64,000 nt of DNA from Gracilaria gracilis (GCA_030374805.1 JARGSG010000211.1:310001-374000); one strand, 5' to 3'; positions 30,995-41,580 are shown, counted from the stretch's first letter. The notes: generated by a model from the letters alone, not told the origin. Program-made: numbers and translations.

Positions 30995-33751
30995 CTAAAG
31001 GTAGTTCTCTCTCTTGAAAAAAGCCAAAAACCGTAACGGCCACTCCTTAATCATATCTATCATGGATTTATCTTTTCTTTCACGTGGCGCTGGCAATTCG
31101 TCGCGTCGAGCTCTGTTTGTTCGTGGACAGCGAAACAGAACGTGGTCGACGTCTTTCTTGGCGTTAGTGCCGCAGTCGCATCTCAGCACCTTCTTGTTTA
31201 GATACGAGCTGACGGGGTGAAGTGCTGGGACATGTCCAGTGGCAAACTGCGCCAGAGTCACCTCTGACAGCCTCACACCGTTCTCTTCCGCCATATCGCA
31301 CTTTTTGAAGTTCAAAACACTTTTGCTTTGCGTTCTGTGTCTCACTTGTGATACTGCATCGATAAGGTCAACTGGGACATTTATCTGCCAAGAAAGTGGG
31401 AGCTTGAGACCTGATTTGGCTACTTCGTCCGCCGATTCATTTTGCGGAACTCCGCAGTGACTCGGCACCCAAGCGAGGTAGACATTACAACTGCTGCTTA
31501 TGTGTTCTAGCTTTTGGGCCACACGCTGAAGGATTATGCTCTGCAACCGTATGTTTCCTTGTAAAGCCTGCACCGACGCTAAGGAATCTGTAAAGATCCT
31601 TATCGTTTTATTCTCCTCTTCATGTACGGCATCGAGTGCAGCGTCCATGGCCCGCAGCTCAGCCGTGTACGAGCTGACGTTGATTCCAGCCGGAATAACA
31701 GCACTTATTGTACCAATGGTGTCCTTCGAGTGTAATTCGTACGCGCCAGCGCCCACCTTTTCCGGTTTTAGCGCCATGTACTCCAAACTATGTCCCTGTG
31801 CGTCACGCAGAAAGTTTTCAGCTTCAATCGAATAAGCCATTTCAAACTCGTCGTCATAACGGATCCAGATGTCTGGTTCTGAGTTTTGCTGTCTTCGATA
31901 CAGCGAGACGCAGGCGACAGATTCACCGGAGCCAGGAACGCTGTTTATGGTTCCTGCATACCAGCCCTCCTCCCATCGAACCACTACCCTTTTCGACCAT
32001 TCCTCCTGGTTGCCACCATACACTCCAACTGATCCATCGCACCAGATGTCGTGATCGGACGTTGGCAGCCTGGAAAGAAGTGCCTGTGTCTCCGTTGCTT
32101 GTACTTTCTCGGGGTCTACTTTGCTGCAGAGGGCTTTCTCAAACACTACCCTTGAAAGACATATCGTTCCAACCTCTTGTGGTAGCGGCTCTCTATGCGG
32201 GAGTTGCAGGATGCCTTTCTCGGCCAGATACCTTTCCGCCATGCGTTTCACTGTAGACCGTGATTTTCGGACGCGTGGTTTCACCTCACGGCATAGCTCG
32301 AGCTTAAGCGGTGTATCGGTGCTCTGTCTTATGGTTTTCTCGAATAGAGCTGCCGCTTTTCCCTTCGCAATTTGTACCATATCCGGGAGCTCGACCAGTG
32401 ATCGCAACTTCACTATCGGTGTCGAGGAGAGGCATCCGGTTTGGATTCGGACAGCCTCGTTACGGGCCACCTCTAGAGAATCGATGCCTGATTTGACAGC
32501 GTTTGGTATCACTGAGCCAGCACCGTACGCGGCCAACGGCTCTCCAAAGCCCTTTCGGACGGTGTCCATTGTATCCCAATCTGCCCCCCAACTCTTACGC
32601 GTGAGGCAGCGCATGAGGCTGTTGCGTGTTTGGTATCGGGCGGCTACGAGGTCTAGGTGCGCTTTGAGGTTAAGTCGAGAGTCCAAAAGGACACCCAAGA
32701 AGCGAGCACACTCGCTGGGCATGACCGTTGAATCACCCACTTTTACTGCGTATCTTTCCTTCTCTTCTTGCCACCGACTCAGTGTGAATGGCACAAGCAC
32801 TGTCTTTGAGGGATTCAGCAGTATTCCATTGTTCGCGCAGTATGCCTCGAGCGCGACAAGAGCCTCTTGAAGGCGCATTTGACACTTCTCTGGGGGTTTT
32901 TTGGTTGTCCATAACGTAGTATCGTCTGCGAAGAGGTTCACTTTCACCGAGCTGGCCACCTGAGCAATGTGCGATGGCAAGTCGTATATAAATGCGATCC
33001 AAAGGCCTGGTGATAACGTGCCGCCTTGTGGGAGCCCTTGACGTACCAAAAATTTGGCGCTGACCGCTGAGTTCCACCGGCACTTCCACTTTCTGTCCAT
33101 CACGAAAGATCGAAGCCATCGCCAGAGATGGGTTGGGCATTTGAGATCTTTTAGCTTGGCGAAGAGTAGATGATGGGGGACTCTGTCATATGCCTTGGAG
33201 AAGTCACAAAAAGTCGCCAGCGACAGCTTTCCTTCATCCCAACCATTGGTAATTCCAAGAGTCATTGCTGCAATATGCTCCTCCGTGTTTCGATTCTTTC
33301 GAAAACCAGCTTGTTCGGGTGGAAGCTTCGGCTCCAGCCACTTCATAAAAATCTTGTTCACAAGCCGCTCGGCAGTTCGCGAGATAACAGGTGTCAAGGA
33401 AATGGGACGGAATTTGCCGCGGGCGCCAGGCTTAGGGATAGGAACAAGAGTCGCCGTTCGCCATTGGCTTGGTGTCGCACCTTCTATCATTGTTCGGTTG
33501 ATGAGGTGGAGAAGCCGAGACAGCCCCGTTTCAGGGAGCCGTCTTAGGAAAGCAATTTCCGCTTCGTCGGGACCTGAAGCCCGCTTTTCGTCCATGTCCT
33601 GAAGTACTCCTAAGAGATGCTTCATTTCAAAGACAGGCGCGTTCTCCTGCGAGGCTTTGACTGCGTAGCCTTTTAAAGCCCTGCGATACCGGTTTCGTCT
33701 AAACAAATTCTTCCCCAGGGTTCTTGCCTTTCTTTTCTCGGTGCGAAGAAA
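30995..33751 (-). CDS. LINE reverse transcriptase and RNase H region
   Basis: About 918 codons after the TAG at 33752, in the same frame as the endonuclease. The RT palm motifs are visible: RPISLTPVISRT, FCDFSKAYDRV, QGLPQGGTLSPGLW and FADDTTLW (F-A-D-D catalytic box). RNase H residues follow: CDGS, then TAELRAMDAAL, FTDSLASV and WVPSHCGV..NESADEVAK. Between the first RNase H strand (CDGS, about 32035) and the second (VGAGAYEL, about 31750) is an insertion of roughly 90 residues with a Tudor/Agenet-like look (VVVRWEEGWYAGTI..WIRYDDEFE). The C-terminus has a C-x-C..H-x4-C zinc-like motif (LRCDCG..DHVLFRC), common in I/R1-type elements. It may be translated by readthrough or reinitiation, or be dead in this copy. 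Confidence 0.92.
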   Translation of the reverse strand, partial: FLRTEKRKARTLGKNLFRRNRYRRALKGYAVKASQENAPVFEMKHLLGVLQDMDEKRASGPDEAEIAFLRRLPETGLSRLLHLINRTMIEGATPSQWRTATLVPIPKPGARGKFRPISLTPVISRTAERLVNKIFMKWLEPKLPPEQAGFRKNRNTEEHIAAMTLGITNGWDEGKLSLATFCDFSKAYDRVPHHLLFAKLKDLKCPTHLWRWLRSFVMDRKWKCRWNSAVSAKFLVRQGLPQGGTLSPGLWIAFIYDLPSHIAQVASSVKVNLFADDTTLWTTKKPPEKCQMRLQEALVALEAYCANNGILLNPSKTVLVPFTLSRWQEEKERYAVKVGDSTVMPSECARFLGVLLDSRLNLKAHLDLVAARYQTRNSLMRCLTRKSWGADWDTMDTVRKGFGEPLAAYGAGSVIPNAVKSGIDSLEVARNEAVRIQTGCLSSTPIVKLRSLVELPDMVQIAKGKAAALFEKTIRQSTDTPLKLELCREVKPRVRKSRSTVKRMAERYLAEKGILQLPHREPLPQEVGTICLSRVVFEKALCSKVDPEKVQATETQALLSRLPTSDHDIWCDGSVGVYGGNQEEWSKRVVVRWEEGWYAGTINSVPGSGESVACVSLYRRQQNSEPDIWIRYDDEFEMAYSIEAENFLRDAQGHSLEYMALKPEKVGAGAYELHSKDTIGTISAVIPAGINVSSYTAELRAMDAALDAVHEEENKTIRIFTDSLASVQALQGNIRLQSIILQRVAQKLEHISSSCNVYLAWVPSHCGVPQNESADEVAKSGLKLPLSWQINVPVDLIDAVSQVRHRTQSKSVLNFKKCDMAEENGVRLSEVTLAQFATGHVPALHPVSSYLNKKVLRCDCGTNAKKDVDHVLFRCPRTNRARRDELPAPRERKDKSMIDMIKEWPLRFLAFFKRENYL

Positions 33752-33762
33752 CTACTTCGCAC
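33741..33762. repeat. Perfect hairpin with the TAG codon in its loop
   Basis: Arms GTGCGAAG (33741..33748) and CTTCGCAC (33755..33762) are exact inverse complements; the 6-base loop 33749..33754 contains, on the LINE strand, the TAG that ends the endonuclease ORF. Confidence 0.85.
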
Positions 33763-35068
33763 GTTCAATATCTGTCCACTCTTGTCCTCCTGGGGGGCAC
33801 ATCGCCTTTGTCGTGCTTCTACTAGTGTCCATGGCCTTAAGTATCGGCCACAGTTTGTAATCGTCTGTTTGGGGTTGTAGACCACTTACAAGGTCTCTCC
33901 AACTTTCTCTTTTCAGCTTGTCTTTTTGTCTTGCGGTTTCTACTCTTACTTGTTGCAGGCTAGTGGCCGTTTCCTCACAAGGGTTTTCACGCCACGCGGA
34001 CCAGGCTTTCGATCGGGCATCAATTGCAATGGAAGCCTCTTCACACAACCATGGCGTCCGACGACGCCTTCTTCCTTTCGGTACAGCAGCATATGCAGCC
34101 TCTGTTATTGCGAGCGTGAACACCTCATTTTCTTTGTCTACACCCCAAACCGTCTGAATTGGCTCTAGAGTTAGCCGCTTTTCTACTTCTTTCTTGTACA
34201 GTTTCCAGTCCGCCTTGTCGAGGCTCCAGCGTGGCACGCTTTTTTGTTCCAGAGTTGGCACGTCGATTGTTACGAAAATTGGGTGATGGTCAGAGAATGG
34301 CTCTTCGACTGCCTTCCATGAGTTGTATGCGAGCCATCGAGTGAGTACTGCAGTTATGTCAATCGCACTTTGCGTGCCACTAGAAGGCTCCGTTTGTGTA
34401 GGTATTCCACTTTCGTTCACGATGTGGCGTCCACTCTCGTCTAGAAAGGTTTCCATATCGGTTCCCGACAGTTCTACACGCTGGGGATACCATGACCCGC
34501 AAATATTACAGTCTGCGCAAATAATGTGTTGCTCAGGTACCGCCTCGTACCAGTTTGAGTGTCGTAGTGGAGGGGCGATGTATATGGTACTGACAGACAG
34601 TAACCCTTTCGCGGTCCGTAAGGAGACTGTGGCCCTTTCGATTCCTGGTACTTGCGAAACTTCTTCCACGACATCGGCAAACAAGCCGACCTTCTGATAC
34701 ACTGCGACCCCTCCGCCTCTTCCTCCTGCTGTGGTGTAGCCCGATTGCCTGTTGCACCGGGCTACTATTTCATAACCTTCGATCTTCGGGGCCTGATCTG
34801 TTTCGATCAGAAATGTTTCCTGCAAGCAAATCAGATCCACAGTGTGATCAGCAGCTAGCTTGGCGATCTCGGTTCGTTTGCTGGGGCGAAGAAGACCTCG
34901 GCAGTTCAGCTGAAGAACACGAATCGTTGATAGATTTTTTGATTTTGACGTCCCCGTCAAGGTTTTTGGCCTCCGTAGGAGTCCCATTTGCTCACTCGTT
35001 TTGCTCCCCCCGGTGTTACGCGGGGTTATGGAGACAGGCACACCGCGGGAAGGCGAGTAGCTAGTGCC
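33752..35068 (-). CDS. LINE apurinic-type endonuclease ORF
   Basis: The frame is open slightly beyond the LINE boundary to 35077, into the target duplication. Endonuclease/exonuclease/phosphatase motifs: IRVLQLNCRGL at the N-terminus, LICLQETFL (metal-binding Glu), GGGVAVY, and SDHHPIFVTI at the C-terminal catalytic His. APE endonucleases nick the target so the RT can prime from the break. The frame ends at TAG 33752..33754; downstream codons continue in the same frame into the RT. No methionine at the LINE 5' end is well placed, which fits a 5'-truncated element. Confidence 0.9.
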   Translation of the reverse strand, partial: GTSYSPSRGVPVSITPRNTGGSKTSEQMGLLRRPKTLTGTSKSKNLSTIRVLQLNCRGLLRPSKRTEIAKLAADHTVDLICLQETFLIETDQAPKIEGYEIVARCNRQSGYTTAGGRGGGVAVYQKVGLFADVVEEVSQVPGIERATVSLRTAKGLLSVSTIYIAPPLRHSNWYEAVPEQHIICADCNICGSWYPQRVELSGTDMETFLDESGRHIVNESGIPTQTEPSSGTQSAIDITAVLTRWLAYNSWKAVEEPFSDHHPIFVTIDVPTLEQKSVPRWSLDKADWKLYKKEVEKRLTLEPIQTVWGVDKENEVFTLAITEAAYAAVPKGRRRRRTPWLCEEASIAIDARSKAWSAWRENPCEETATSLQQVRVETARQKDKLKRESWRDLVSGLQPQTDDYKLWPILKAMDTSRSTTKAMCPPGGQEWTDIERAK

Positions 35069-35079
35069 CCTTCGCACTC
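35069..35079. repeat. Target-site duplication at LINE 5' end (11 bp)
   Basis: CCTTCGCACTC, identical to 30915..30925. Confidence 0.9.
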
Positions 35080-35834
35080 GTTCTCTACTTCCTCCCTGTT
35101 GCTCCTACAGGTCGCAGGGCATTCTTCCAGATCTCCAGGGTCGTCGGAATCTCCAGAATCGTCGGGATTGCCTCCAACACAGGTCCAGCCCTTTTCTCCT
35201 TCACTTGTTTCACACTTTTCGAAATTACATCCCAAAGAGGTTAGTCCTTTGCAGGCCTTCCTAGTACCCTTCTTGACCATACTGCAAATGCCGGAGCATT
35301 CAGTGGGGGTTGGGGTCGGGAGGGCACAAGTCCAACCCTTGGAGTCGTCTTCTGTTGTACATTTTTGAAGAGTGCATCCCAAAGACGTAAGTTTCTTGCA
35401 CTCTTTCTTAGTGCTCTTCTTGTCTGCGTTACAAACAGCTGGGCATTCAGAAGGGGTTGGAGTCGGAAGTGCACATGTCCAGCCCTTGCGTCATCATCAG
35501 TGGTGCATTTTTGAAGAGTACAACCCAAGGAAGAAAGCTTTTTGCACTCTTTCTTTACACTCTTCTTGTCGTTGTTACAGACGGCAGGGCATTCAGTCGG
35601 AGGAGGAGTAGGTGCAACACATGCAAACCCATTGGACTCTTCACCATCTGTGCACGATTCGACGACACATCCAATATCTTTGAAGTCTTTACACTCTTTC
35701 TTAGCAAGTTTGTTGGTTGCTAGACAGTTTGACGGGCATCCTGAAGTTGACTGCTGAGCTTGTACGGGGCTGTAGAAGACCAGTGAAATCACAAAAAGCA
35801 TGACGAAAACTCGAAACGTTCTCGTAATTCCCAT
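35069..35834 (-). pseudogene. 5' part of secreted Cys-rich/VWA gene, separated by a LINE insertion
   Basis: The ATG at 35834 begins a signal peptide (MGITRTFRVFVMLFVISLVF..VQA). It is followed by tandem modules of about 50 residues with the spacing C-x3-C-x10-C-x8-C-x4-C-x~11-C, for example CPAVC..ECKKLSSLGC..KC, each joined by a Pro/Thr linker. Four full modules are visible and the fifth (CPATC..ENECEG) is cut by the LINE and continues at 30925. Near 35489 one base is missing relative to the other modules, shifting the frame within the second module, so the gene is doubly damaged. No known domain name is assigned to the module. Confidence 0.85.
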
Positions 35835-36604
35835 TTTGCGAAGAAACAACCAGTTCGTAGGAGTTGTATTGAACATTCTGGTGTGAGAAAACACTCTGAC
35901 CTAGTAACAGGAACGCGGTTTTATATGGATTTTGAGTTTAGAAGAAACTGATAACACCTGCTGGTAATGAACAGAGTGTTTGGGCCTTGAATGAGCCCCA
36001 AACTACTCTCTACCTGTCTCTCTACATCATCTCATCGGTTGTTAACAGAATCTGGGAATGTGTTTCATTTGACCAGAATTTAGGGTCATGGGTTGACTAA
36101 ACACGCAGACTCAGAAGCTCAGATGACGAAATGCGTCGTAATACGCAATCACAGTACTGCATTAACGTACCTGCAAAGATATAGAGAAAAAAGGGACTGA
36201 TAATTGTCCACATGTTGAAGAAGGGAGGGGACAGGGTCACATTATAGGTATTAAGTTGACAACGTCGTTCAAAACGTGCGCTTTACCATCATTTACTACT
36301 ATATAACTAAAGAAAACAACACAACTATCGATGAATTACCAAAAGCTGTTGTAATACACGTAACGACGAAAAACTGAAAAGAAAAACGAGTCCTCTAAAC
36401 GAAACAATAACCCCGATTAACGGGAATGTTTTAACATGTATAGTGGCTCCGGCCCAGCACATCGAGATCCAAAGATTGGAAGCACCCACATCTGTTCCCG
36501 GATAGTTTCGTGATATTCACATGGTCATCATAACCGTTGCAAACCGAATTTTTCAACCTACTCTTCACTGGGAAACCTTGAAGTTCAATTAAAACGCTCG
36601 GCAG
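35835..36604. other. Intergenic region between the Cys-rich gene and a truncated LINE
   Basis: No supported gene. AT-richer than its surroundings; it probably holds the promoter of the Cys-rich/VWA gene (minus strand). A minus-strand frame running leftward from the LINE tail to 36431 has four cysteines, but no start or relatives I can name. Confidence 0.5.
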
Positions 36605-37072
36605 TTCTTCTTCTTCTTCTTCTTTACTGTGGTCAGTCGCCCCTGATTTCAAGGCCGCCGAAGAACTATCTATTGATGTTTGTATCTACAGGTAGTTCTC
36701 TCTCTTAAAAAAGGCCAAAAACCGTAGCGGCCACTGCTTAATCATATCAACTAACGATTTGTCTTTCCGTTCCTCAAGCGTCGGTAGTTCCTCACGCCGG
36801 GCTTTGTTTGTCAGTGGACAGCGAAAAAGAACATGATCTACGTCTTTCTTAACTGCTGTGCCACAGGTGCAGCGTAACACCTTTCCATTCAGATACGAGC
36901 TTACCGGGTGGAGCGTTGAAACATGCCCAGTGGCAAACTGCGCCAACGTTACCTCCGATAGTCTCAAAAACTTTTCATCCTCGTCTCTCTCGATTGGCAA
37001 CATACTTTTACTCCGCACTTTGAGCCTTATCCTCGCCATTACGTCCATCATGTCCACAGGAGTCTGCATCTG
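36605..37072 (-). mobile_element. 5'-truncated copy of the LINE
   Basis: The last about 125 codons of the LINE protein (LSEVTLAQFATGHV.. to FFKRENYL, stop at 36686), the same 3' UTR and a longer (GAA)n tail at 36605..36623. The upstream limit near 37072 is where similarity to the full copy stops. 5' truncation is typical of target-primed reverse transcription. I could not identify a target duplication. Confidence 0.88.
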
Positions 37073-38872
37073 TGATGCATTGACTATTGCTCCTCAGAGT
37101 TGCACGAAGAAAAGCGCCCTACTTCCAAAGTTAGAAGACGCGTACGAGGCACAAGTTCTTCAGCACAAGCATTCGTTCCTTGTCACTTCAAAATGAGTCT
37201 TACTCGGTTCGGTCATTGAAATCGCCGTAGCTGCAGCAGCTCAATGTCATCTTTCTCGAACACCTTCAAATCTACCTCAGTTCAATGAAAATGTAACTCC
37301 TTGTTTGCTCACTAATTGTGTTACCATTTTGGTACCGGTGTACCAGCTTTCATAGCTCTTAGCTTTATCGATATTTCCAGTTAGGCAGCCTCAATGCAGT
37401 AGCCCTTTACTGGGAAGCTTAACCTTCTATATCCGTAAACTCTCTTGCCCTGATTGTACCAGAGGTACTGGTGTACGATGTAGCGGTAACGGCGAGTCTA
37501 GAAAATGGATTATCAAGTTTAAGAAGCTTTTGTTTGTCCCACATTGACAAAAACAATTCTATACGGTATTCCAATGCTACAGATTTGACTAAACTCTACT
37601 TGCACCGGGAGCCGCAAACCTAGCTAGACAAACAGAATGCATCTTAGACGACCTCCTTTATGCGTCATCAACTTTTCATCCTCATCTGAACCCAGTTGGA
37701 AGCTTACCACACGGCCATATACAGACTCCGAATCTTCTTTAATCTGCGTACTTGGAGCCTCAGCGTTCGGGTGGGAATATCTGTGTTTTTGCACAGCAGA
37801 AGCACATTGCCTACCCCCTGCTGTTCCTGTCTAATTGTCCGTGCAAAATAGATTCCACGACCCTTGTTTATTCACCTCTTCCGTTGCGCCCTACTCAAGT
37901 GCTTTTATTGACGGATGGAGCTCTTCTACAGGTGGAGCAGAGGGAGGAGGGAGGCGCAGAGAGCTTCAACCAGACGCCTGCCGGGACATCTGTAGTTTAC
38001 TCATCCGTCTGTGGGGCTTTTAAGGAGACCCGCGGACGGTTCTACAAGATGTTTGTGGCTATAAGTTCTTTTATCGAGCAGGATCGGCTAGATATCGGCC
38101 CTCGGCTCCGCCTCCGGGCCTTCATATTGTTGTCTCGCCCTGGTTGATAACTTATACGTATTCATGGGTACTTTCGAAGGGGCATTAACAAATCAGTCAG
38201 GAGACATTGAAAGCTTTCTGGGAACTAAACTGTTCAAACTTTCAGTTGCAACCGCGTACTTCAACACTTCAATTTTGTCACTCTCACATCGTGTTCGTCG
38301 CTAGTTGTGGTACTGTGAGCTCCAGATCCCAGCTACAGAGAGCTTCCACCCGCTTCACTACAATAGTAACGCATAGGGCCGCAAATGAAGCGAGCCAGCA
38401 TCAACTTGCAATATGCTAAAGGAAACACCGCGAACGGTTTTGTTATCGAAGTTGGTTTGTGATCAATGTACCCAGTGTCTTCATCATAGGTAATCATTCC
38501 CCCACGGAAGTACGCAGCACACAGTTCAACCGTCATCCAGAAGCTGTCTGCAATCTGCCCATGTAGAGCACGAGAAACCACTCGCAAAGTGGGCATACAT
38601 AAGGATAAATGCCTTGCTGAGCCCATGGCAAGCCCTGAGACGAGCGCCCTGTCACATCAGCCTAGAATAGAAGCCGCTTGGCTCGAATAATTCGAGCAAA
38701 CTTCTCAATTACCGTACAAACGCGTTTTGTATCGAAAGGAAGACTTCAAGCGATAAGTGACGTGGATGCATGACTTCTCTGGCGGACGAGACCGGCGAAG
38801 GATAATTATACAGAGTGGCGTACCATTTCGTCGACTGACCAATGAGTGTTCGTAGACGAAACGTACAATAGA

Positions 38873-39073
38873 CTAGTCGTGAGCTACAGCGTGGTGGACC
38901 CGGATGAAACCGGACGCGCAGAGTGAAGCAGCCGACGTACTACTAGCAAAACAGTGGACTGCGCTGGTGGCACTTGAAGCGCCACGAACCGATGCAGTCA
39001 CCCAGAAGGACCCCATAGCCAGGAACACAATTTGTAGTCGTCTTTCTAGTTGAGTTTTCTTTCCACGAGCCAT
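38873..39073 (-). CDS. Possible 66-residue small protein
   Basis: ATG at 39073, a basic start (MARGKKTQLERRLQ) followed by a hydrophobic segment (IVFLAMGSFWVTASV) and two cysteines. Could be a small secreted or membrane peptide. Nothing else supports it. Confidence 0.2.
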   Translation of the reverse strand: MARGKKTQLERRLQIVFLAMGSFWVTASVRGASSATSAVHCFASSTSAASLCASGFIRVHHAVAHD

Positions 39074-40126
39074 GGGGGAGGGAAAAAGAAAGATTGTTGT
39101 TATAATATCGCAGTGCAGAGTTTACTAAGAATATTGTATATATGCAATATGGTACAGATTTATGAAACACAGGGCTGTTGTTACAAGTATTCACAGTAAT
39201 ATACAAATGGTATAGTTGGAGCTACTAAATCTGTTGCAGGGAATAAGGATTTGAAACAGAGAGGGTTAGAGTCTGTAGGTAAATAAGATATCCATACTCG
39301 TAGATGTGAACGAAGCGAAAAGGTTGGAAGTACAAAAACTTACAAAGTAAGAGCATGCAAGTTGAGCGATCAAGTCTGTCAACAAATTAAAAAGAACCAC
39401 GTAATCCGGTTAGATTGCTTGGTACGCATGAAAGAAAGAGTGATTGAAGGACAAAAAAAATAGATGGACTTACAAGTTAAGCGGATTGGATCAGAAAACT
39501 TGGCTAACAAGTCTACCATCAACAAGATTAAGAAGAAAGGAAATGAAAGATATGGTTAGAAAGCCCTATGTTGAAAAAAGAGCAAAACAAAGACCTCAGA
39601 GCCATAAAGCAAAACACGTACAAAATAAGCAGGAAATGTTGGGCCACTAAATCTTTTGAAGAACGCAAGACCCAACCGCAGGAATGAACAATAGGTTAGA
39701 CGCATGGCGAGGAGGATGAGAAGCGCAGGGCGAATGGAAGTGGCAGACGTACAAGAATAAGTGTGAGGTGACCAGTGAGCAAGTTGTAGGAAGAGGGAAC
39801 TGACCAGCTGATTCAGCCTGGCTTTTGTAGCAAGTTCGAAGCGATCGCAGCATGATGCTGGTACGCTCCCTGTCGCTGCATCTGCGCAGCTCTCCTGCTT
39901 GCGAGTCAGCATCTGAACTTGGCACTGCGTGGTTGCATTAAGTGCTAGCCAAAAGCGATGCTGTTTCCGAATTGGGAACACCAAATGCATCAAATAGCTC
40001 TTTTGACACGTGGGGCGTGGGATAGATCATCCTGATCCTAGGCTTTTGCCACAATACCCTTCACGTCCTACTTGGACACTTGGCTAAGATGTCACTTTAT
40101 GATTGGTGCTCTGTCTCGCAAGAACC

Positions 40127-40157
40127 AGCGCGTGCGCAGCGCGTGCGCAGCGCGTGC
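40127..40157. repeat. Short tandem repeat, 11-bp unit
   Basis: Nearly three copies of GCGCGTGCGCA in tandem, alternating purine-pyrimidine. Confidence 0.8.
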
Positions 40158-40412
40158 CAAGACAACACGATTGGGTCCTCAACCGTCCCCTTTCTGTCTC
40201 CACTGCTTCCGTTCAGGATGTTCTGAGTAACGACTGCTGCTCTGTTACCAGTCGAGGAACAGGAAGGGCTTACTATCAACTGGCGCATTTGAATTCTTCC
40301 TCTCCACAAAGGAAAAGGAAAGATGACAGTGTTCAAGTGACTACAAGACGAGACATATTGAACCCAGTTCTACCTAACTCTCTGGAAGTCATTTGCAGCC
40401 GTCCCTTACGGG

Positions 40413-40837
40413 CAGGACCGTATTTATGACTAACTGACTACGGCAAAAAAAGTTCATGACTTTGACTGACTGACTACTACTATAGTAGCAGTAGTCAAAA
40501 AAAGTAGTCAAGGTACTCACAAATGCCTACAATAGCCTTTTGAAGCCACCGTACGGACAATATGCTCCGTGAGGTGATCCGTTCACTTCTTCATGATATC
40601 AGATTTCTGTTCTAACCGGCCGCCGTTCATCATCCAAGACTGTGCTTCTTTCTTTGAAAGCCGCTCCATAAATTGCCAGCTGTTTTGCAATCATGCCAAA
40701 GCAAACTCATCAAGGCCGTCAAACAGCATCAAAAATGATATGACTTCTTTGTGACTACTTTGGGAGTGACTATCGTGAAATGGCTTGACTATCTGACTTT
40801 GAGCCGTGAGAAAAAAGTAGTCACAAATACGCCCCTG
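40413..40837. mobile_element. hAT-type MITE, 425 bp
   Basis: Terminal inverted repeats CAGGACCGTATTTATGACTA and, inverted at the other end, CAGGGGCGTATTTGTGACTA match at 17 of 20 positions. The CAGGG-type start is characteristic of hAT transposons. Flanking 8-bp duplications CTTACGGG lie at 40405..40412 and 40838..40845, the hAT duplication length. No coding capacity; the interior has GTAGTC-rich repeats and a small palindrome near 40483..40498. Confidence 0.88.
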
Positions 40838-40845
40838 CTTACGGG

Positions 40846-41580
40846 CGATATGGGAGCTGCAGAGCTAAAGAATGGGGATACGGACAGGTCAATTAATCTT
40901 CTGCTGATGGGCATTGCATTTTGGAAGCACTGCAGGTCCACCCATTCCACGTGAGATTGTTCGGAAAAGGAGTATTATGTAAGGGGTATTCTCTTCGGTT
41001 GTTTCTGAAAGTTTGCACTCGGTTGACTGCAGATGAATTGACTGAAATTGGTGCATAGGGGCCAGTCAAAAGATGGCGTACACCTTATTGCTGTACAAAG
41101 TAACCAATGTGTTCATTGATGGTGATACTTAAAGTGCTTGTTGTTGAACAAAGCCATACGATACTCACACATCATCAGGATGTTGAACAAAACAAGTGTT
41201 GTATAACAGAACGTGTTCGAAGTTGGATTACGATAGATAGTTGGAATGCCATTGAAAACACATGCCACTGGTTGGGCCAGAGACTATGCACGGAGAGATA
41301 GGAAATTATGCTCGAGCAAGTACCTTCGTAGAACATATTTGATGACGGAGAAGTCCCTTGCTGCCTTTGTTACCTTCGGGGCCCATACATACAGTGGGCA
41401 ACATCATGATGATCCTGCTGGTGTGGTACGTGCATGATGAACATTGCTGTACTGCTACACCTGAAGCCACAAGGATGCTCATTTAACAGCGGCATGATAC
41501 GAAGGTAGCAAAGAAAGGTGCGATTGTCGTCTGCCTGCGACACACTTGTGTTCAAGCAGGTATCAAGCATATTCCGAGAC
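40846..41580. other. Intergenic region upstream of WD40 gene
   Basis: No supported gene. An in-frame stop at 41506 excludes a longer N-terminus for the WD40 protein without splicing, and I found no NTPase motif here. Confidence 0.5.

Larger units (their letters stand above)
30926..35068 (-). mobile_element. Non-LTR retrotransposon (LINE) with APE endonuclease, RT and RNase H
   Basis: A 4,143-bp insertion flanked by 11-bp duplications. On the minus strand it has an endonuclease and an RT-RNase H region in the same frame, separated by a single TAG, then a short 3' UTR ending in (GAA)n. The same 3' end recurs in a truncated copy at about 36605..37072, which confirms the boundary. It has APE, RT and RNase H like the I-group; no ORF1 is seen, so it may be 5'-truncated or naturally lack one. 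Confidence 0.93.
37073..40404. other. Long region with no well-supported gene
   Basis: About 3.3 kb of short, conflicting frames. Two minus-strand frames are the least unlikely: 38333..38626 (97 residues) and 38873..39073. An 11-bp tandem repeat lies at about 40127..40157. No RNA gene or long ORF is visible. Confidence 0.5.
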
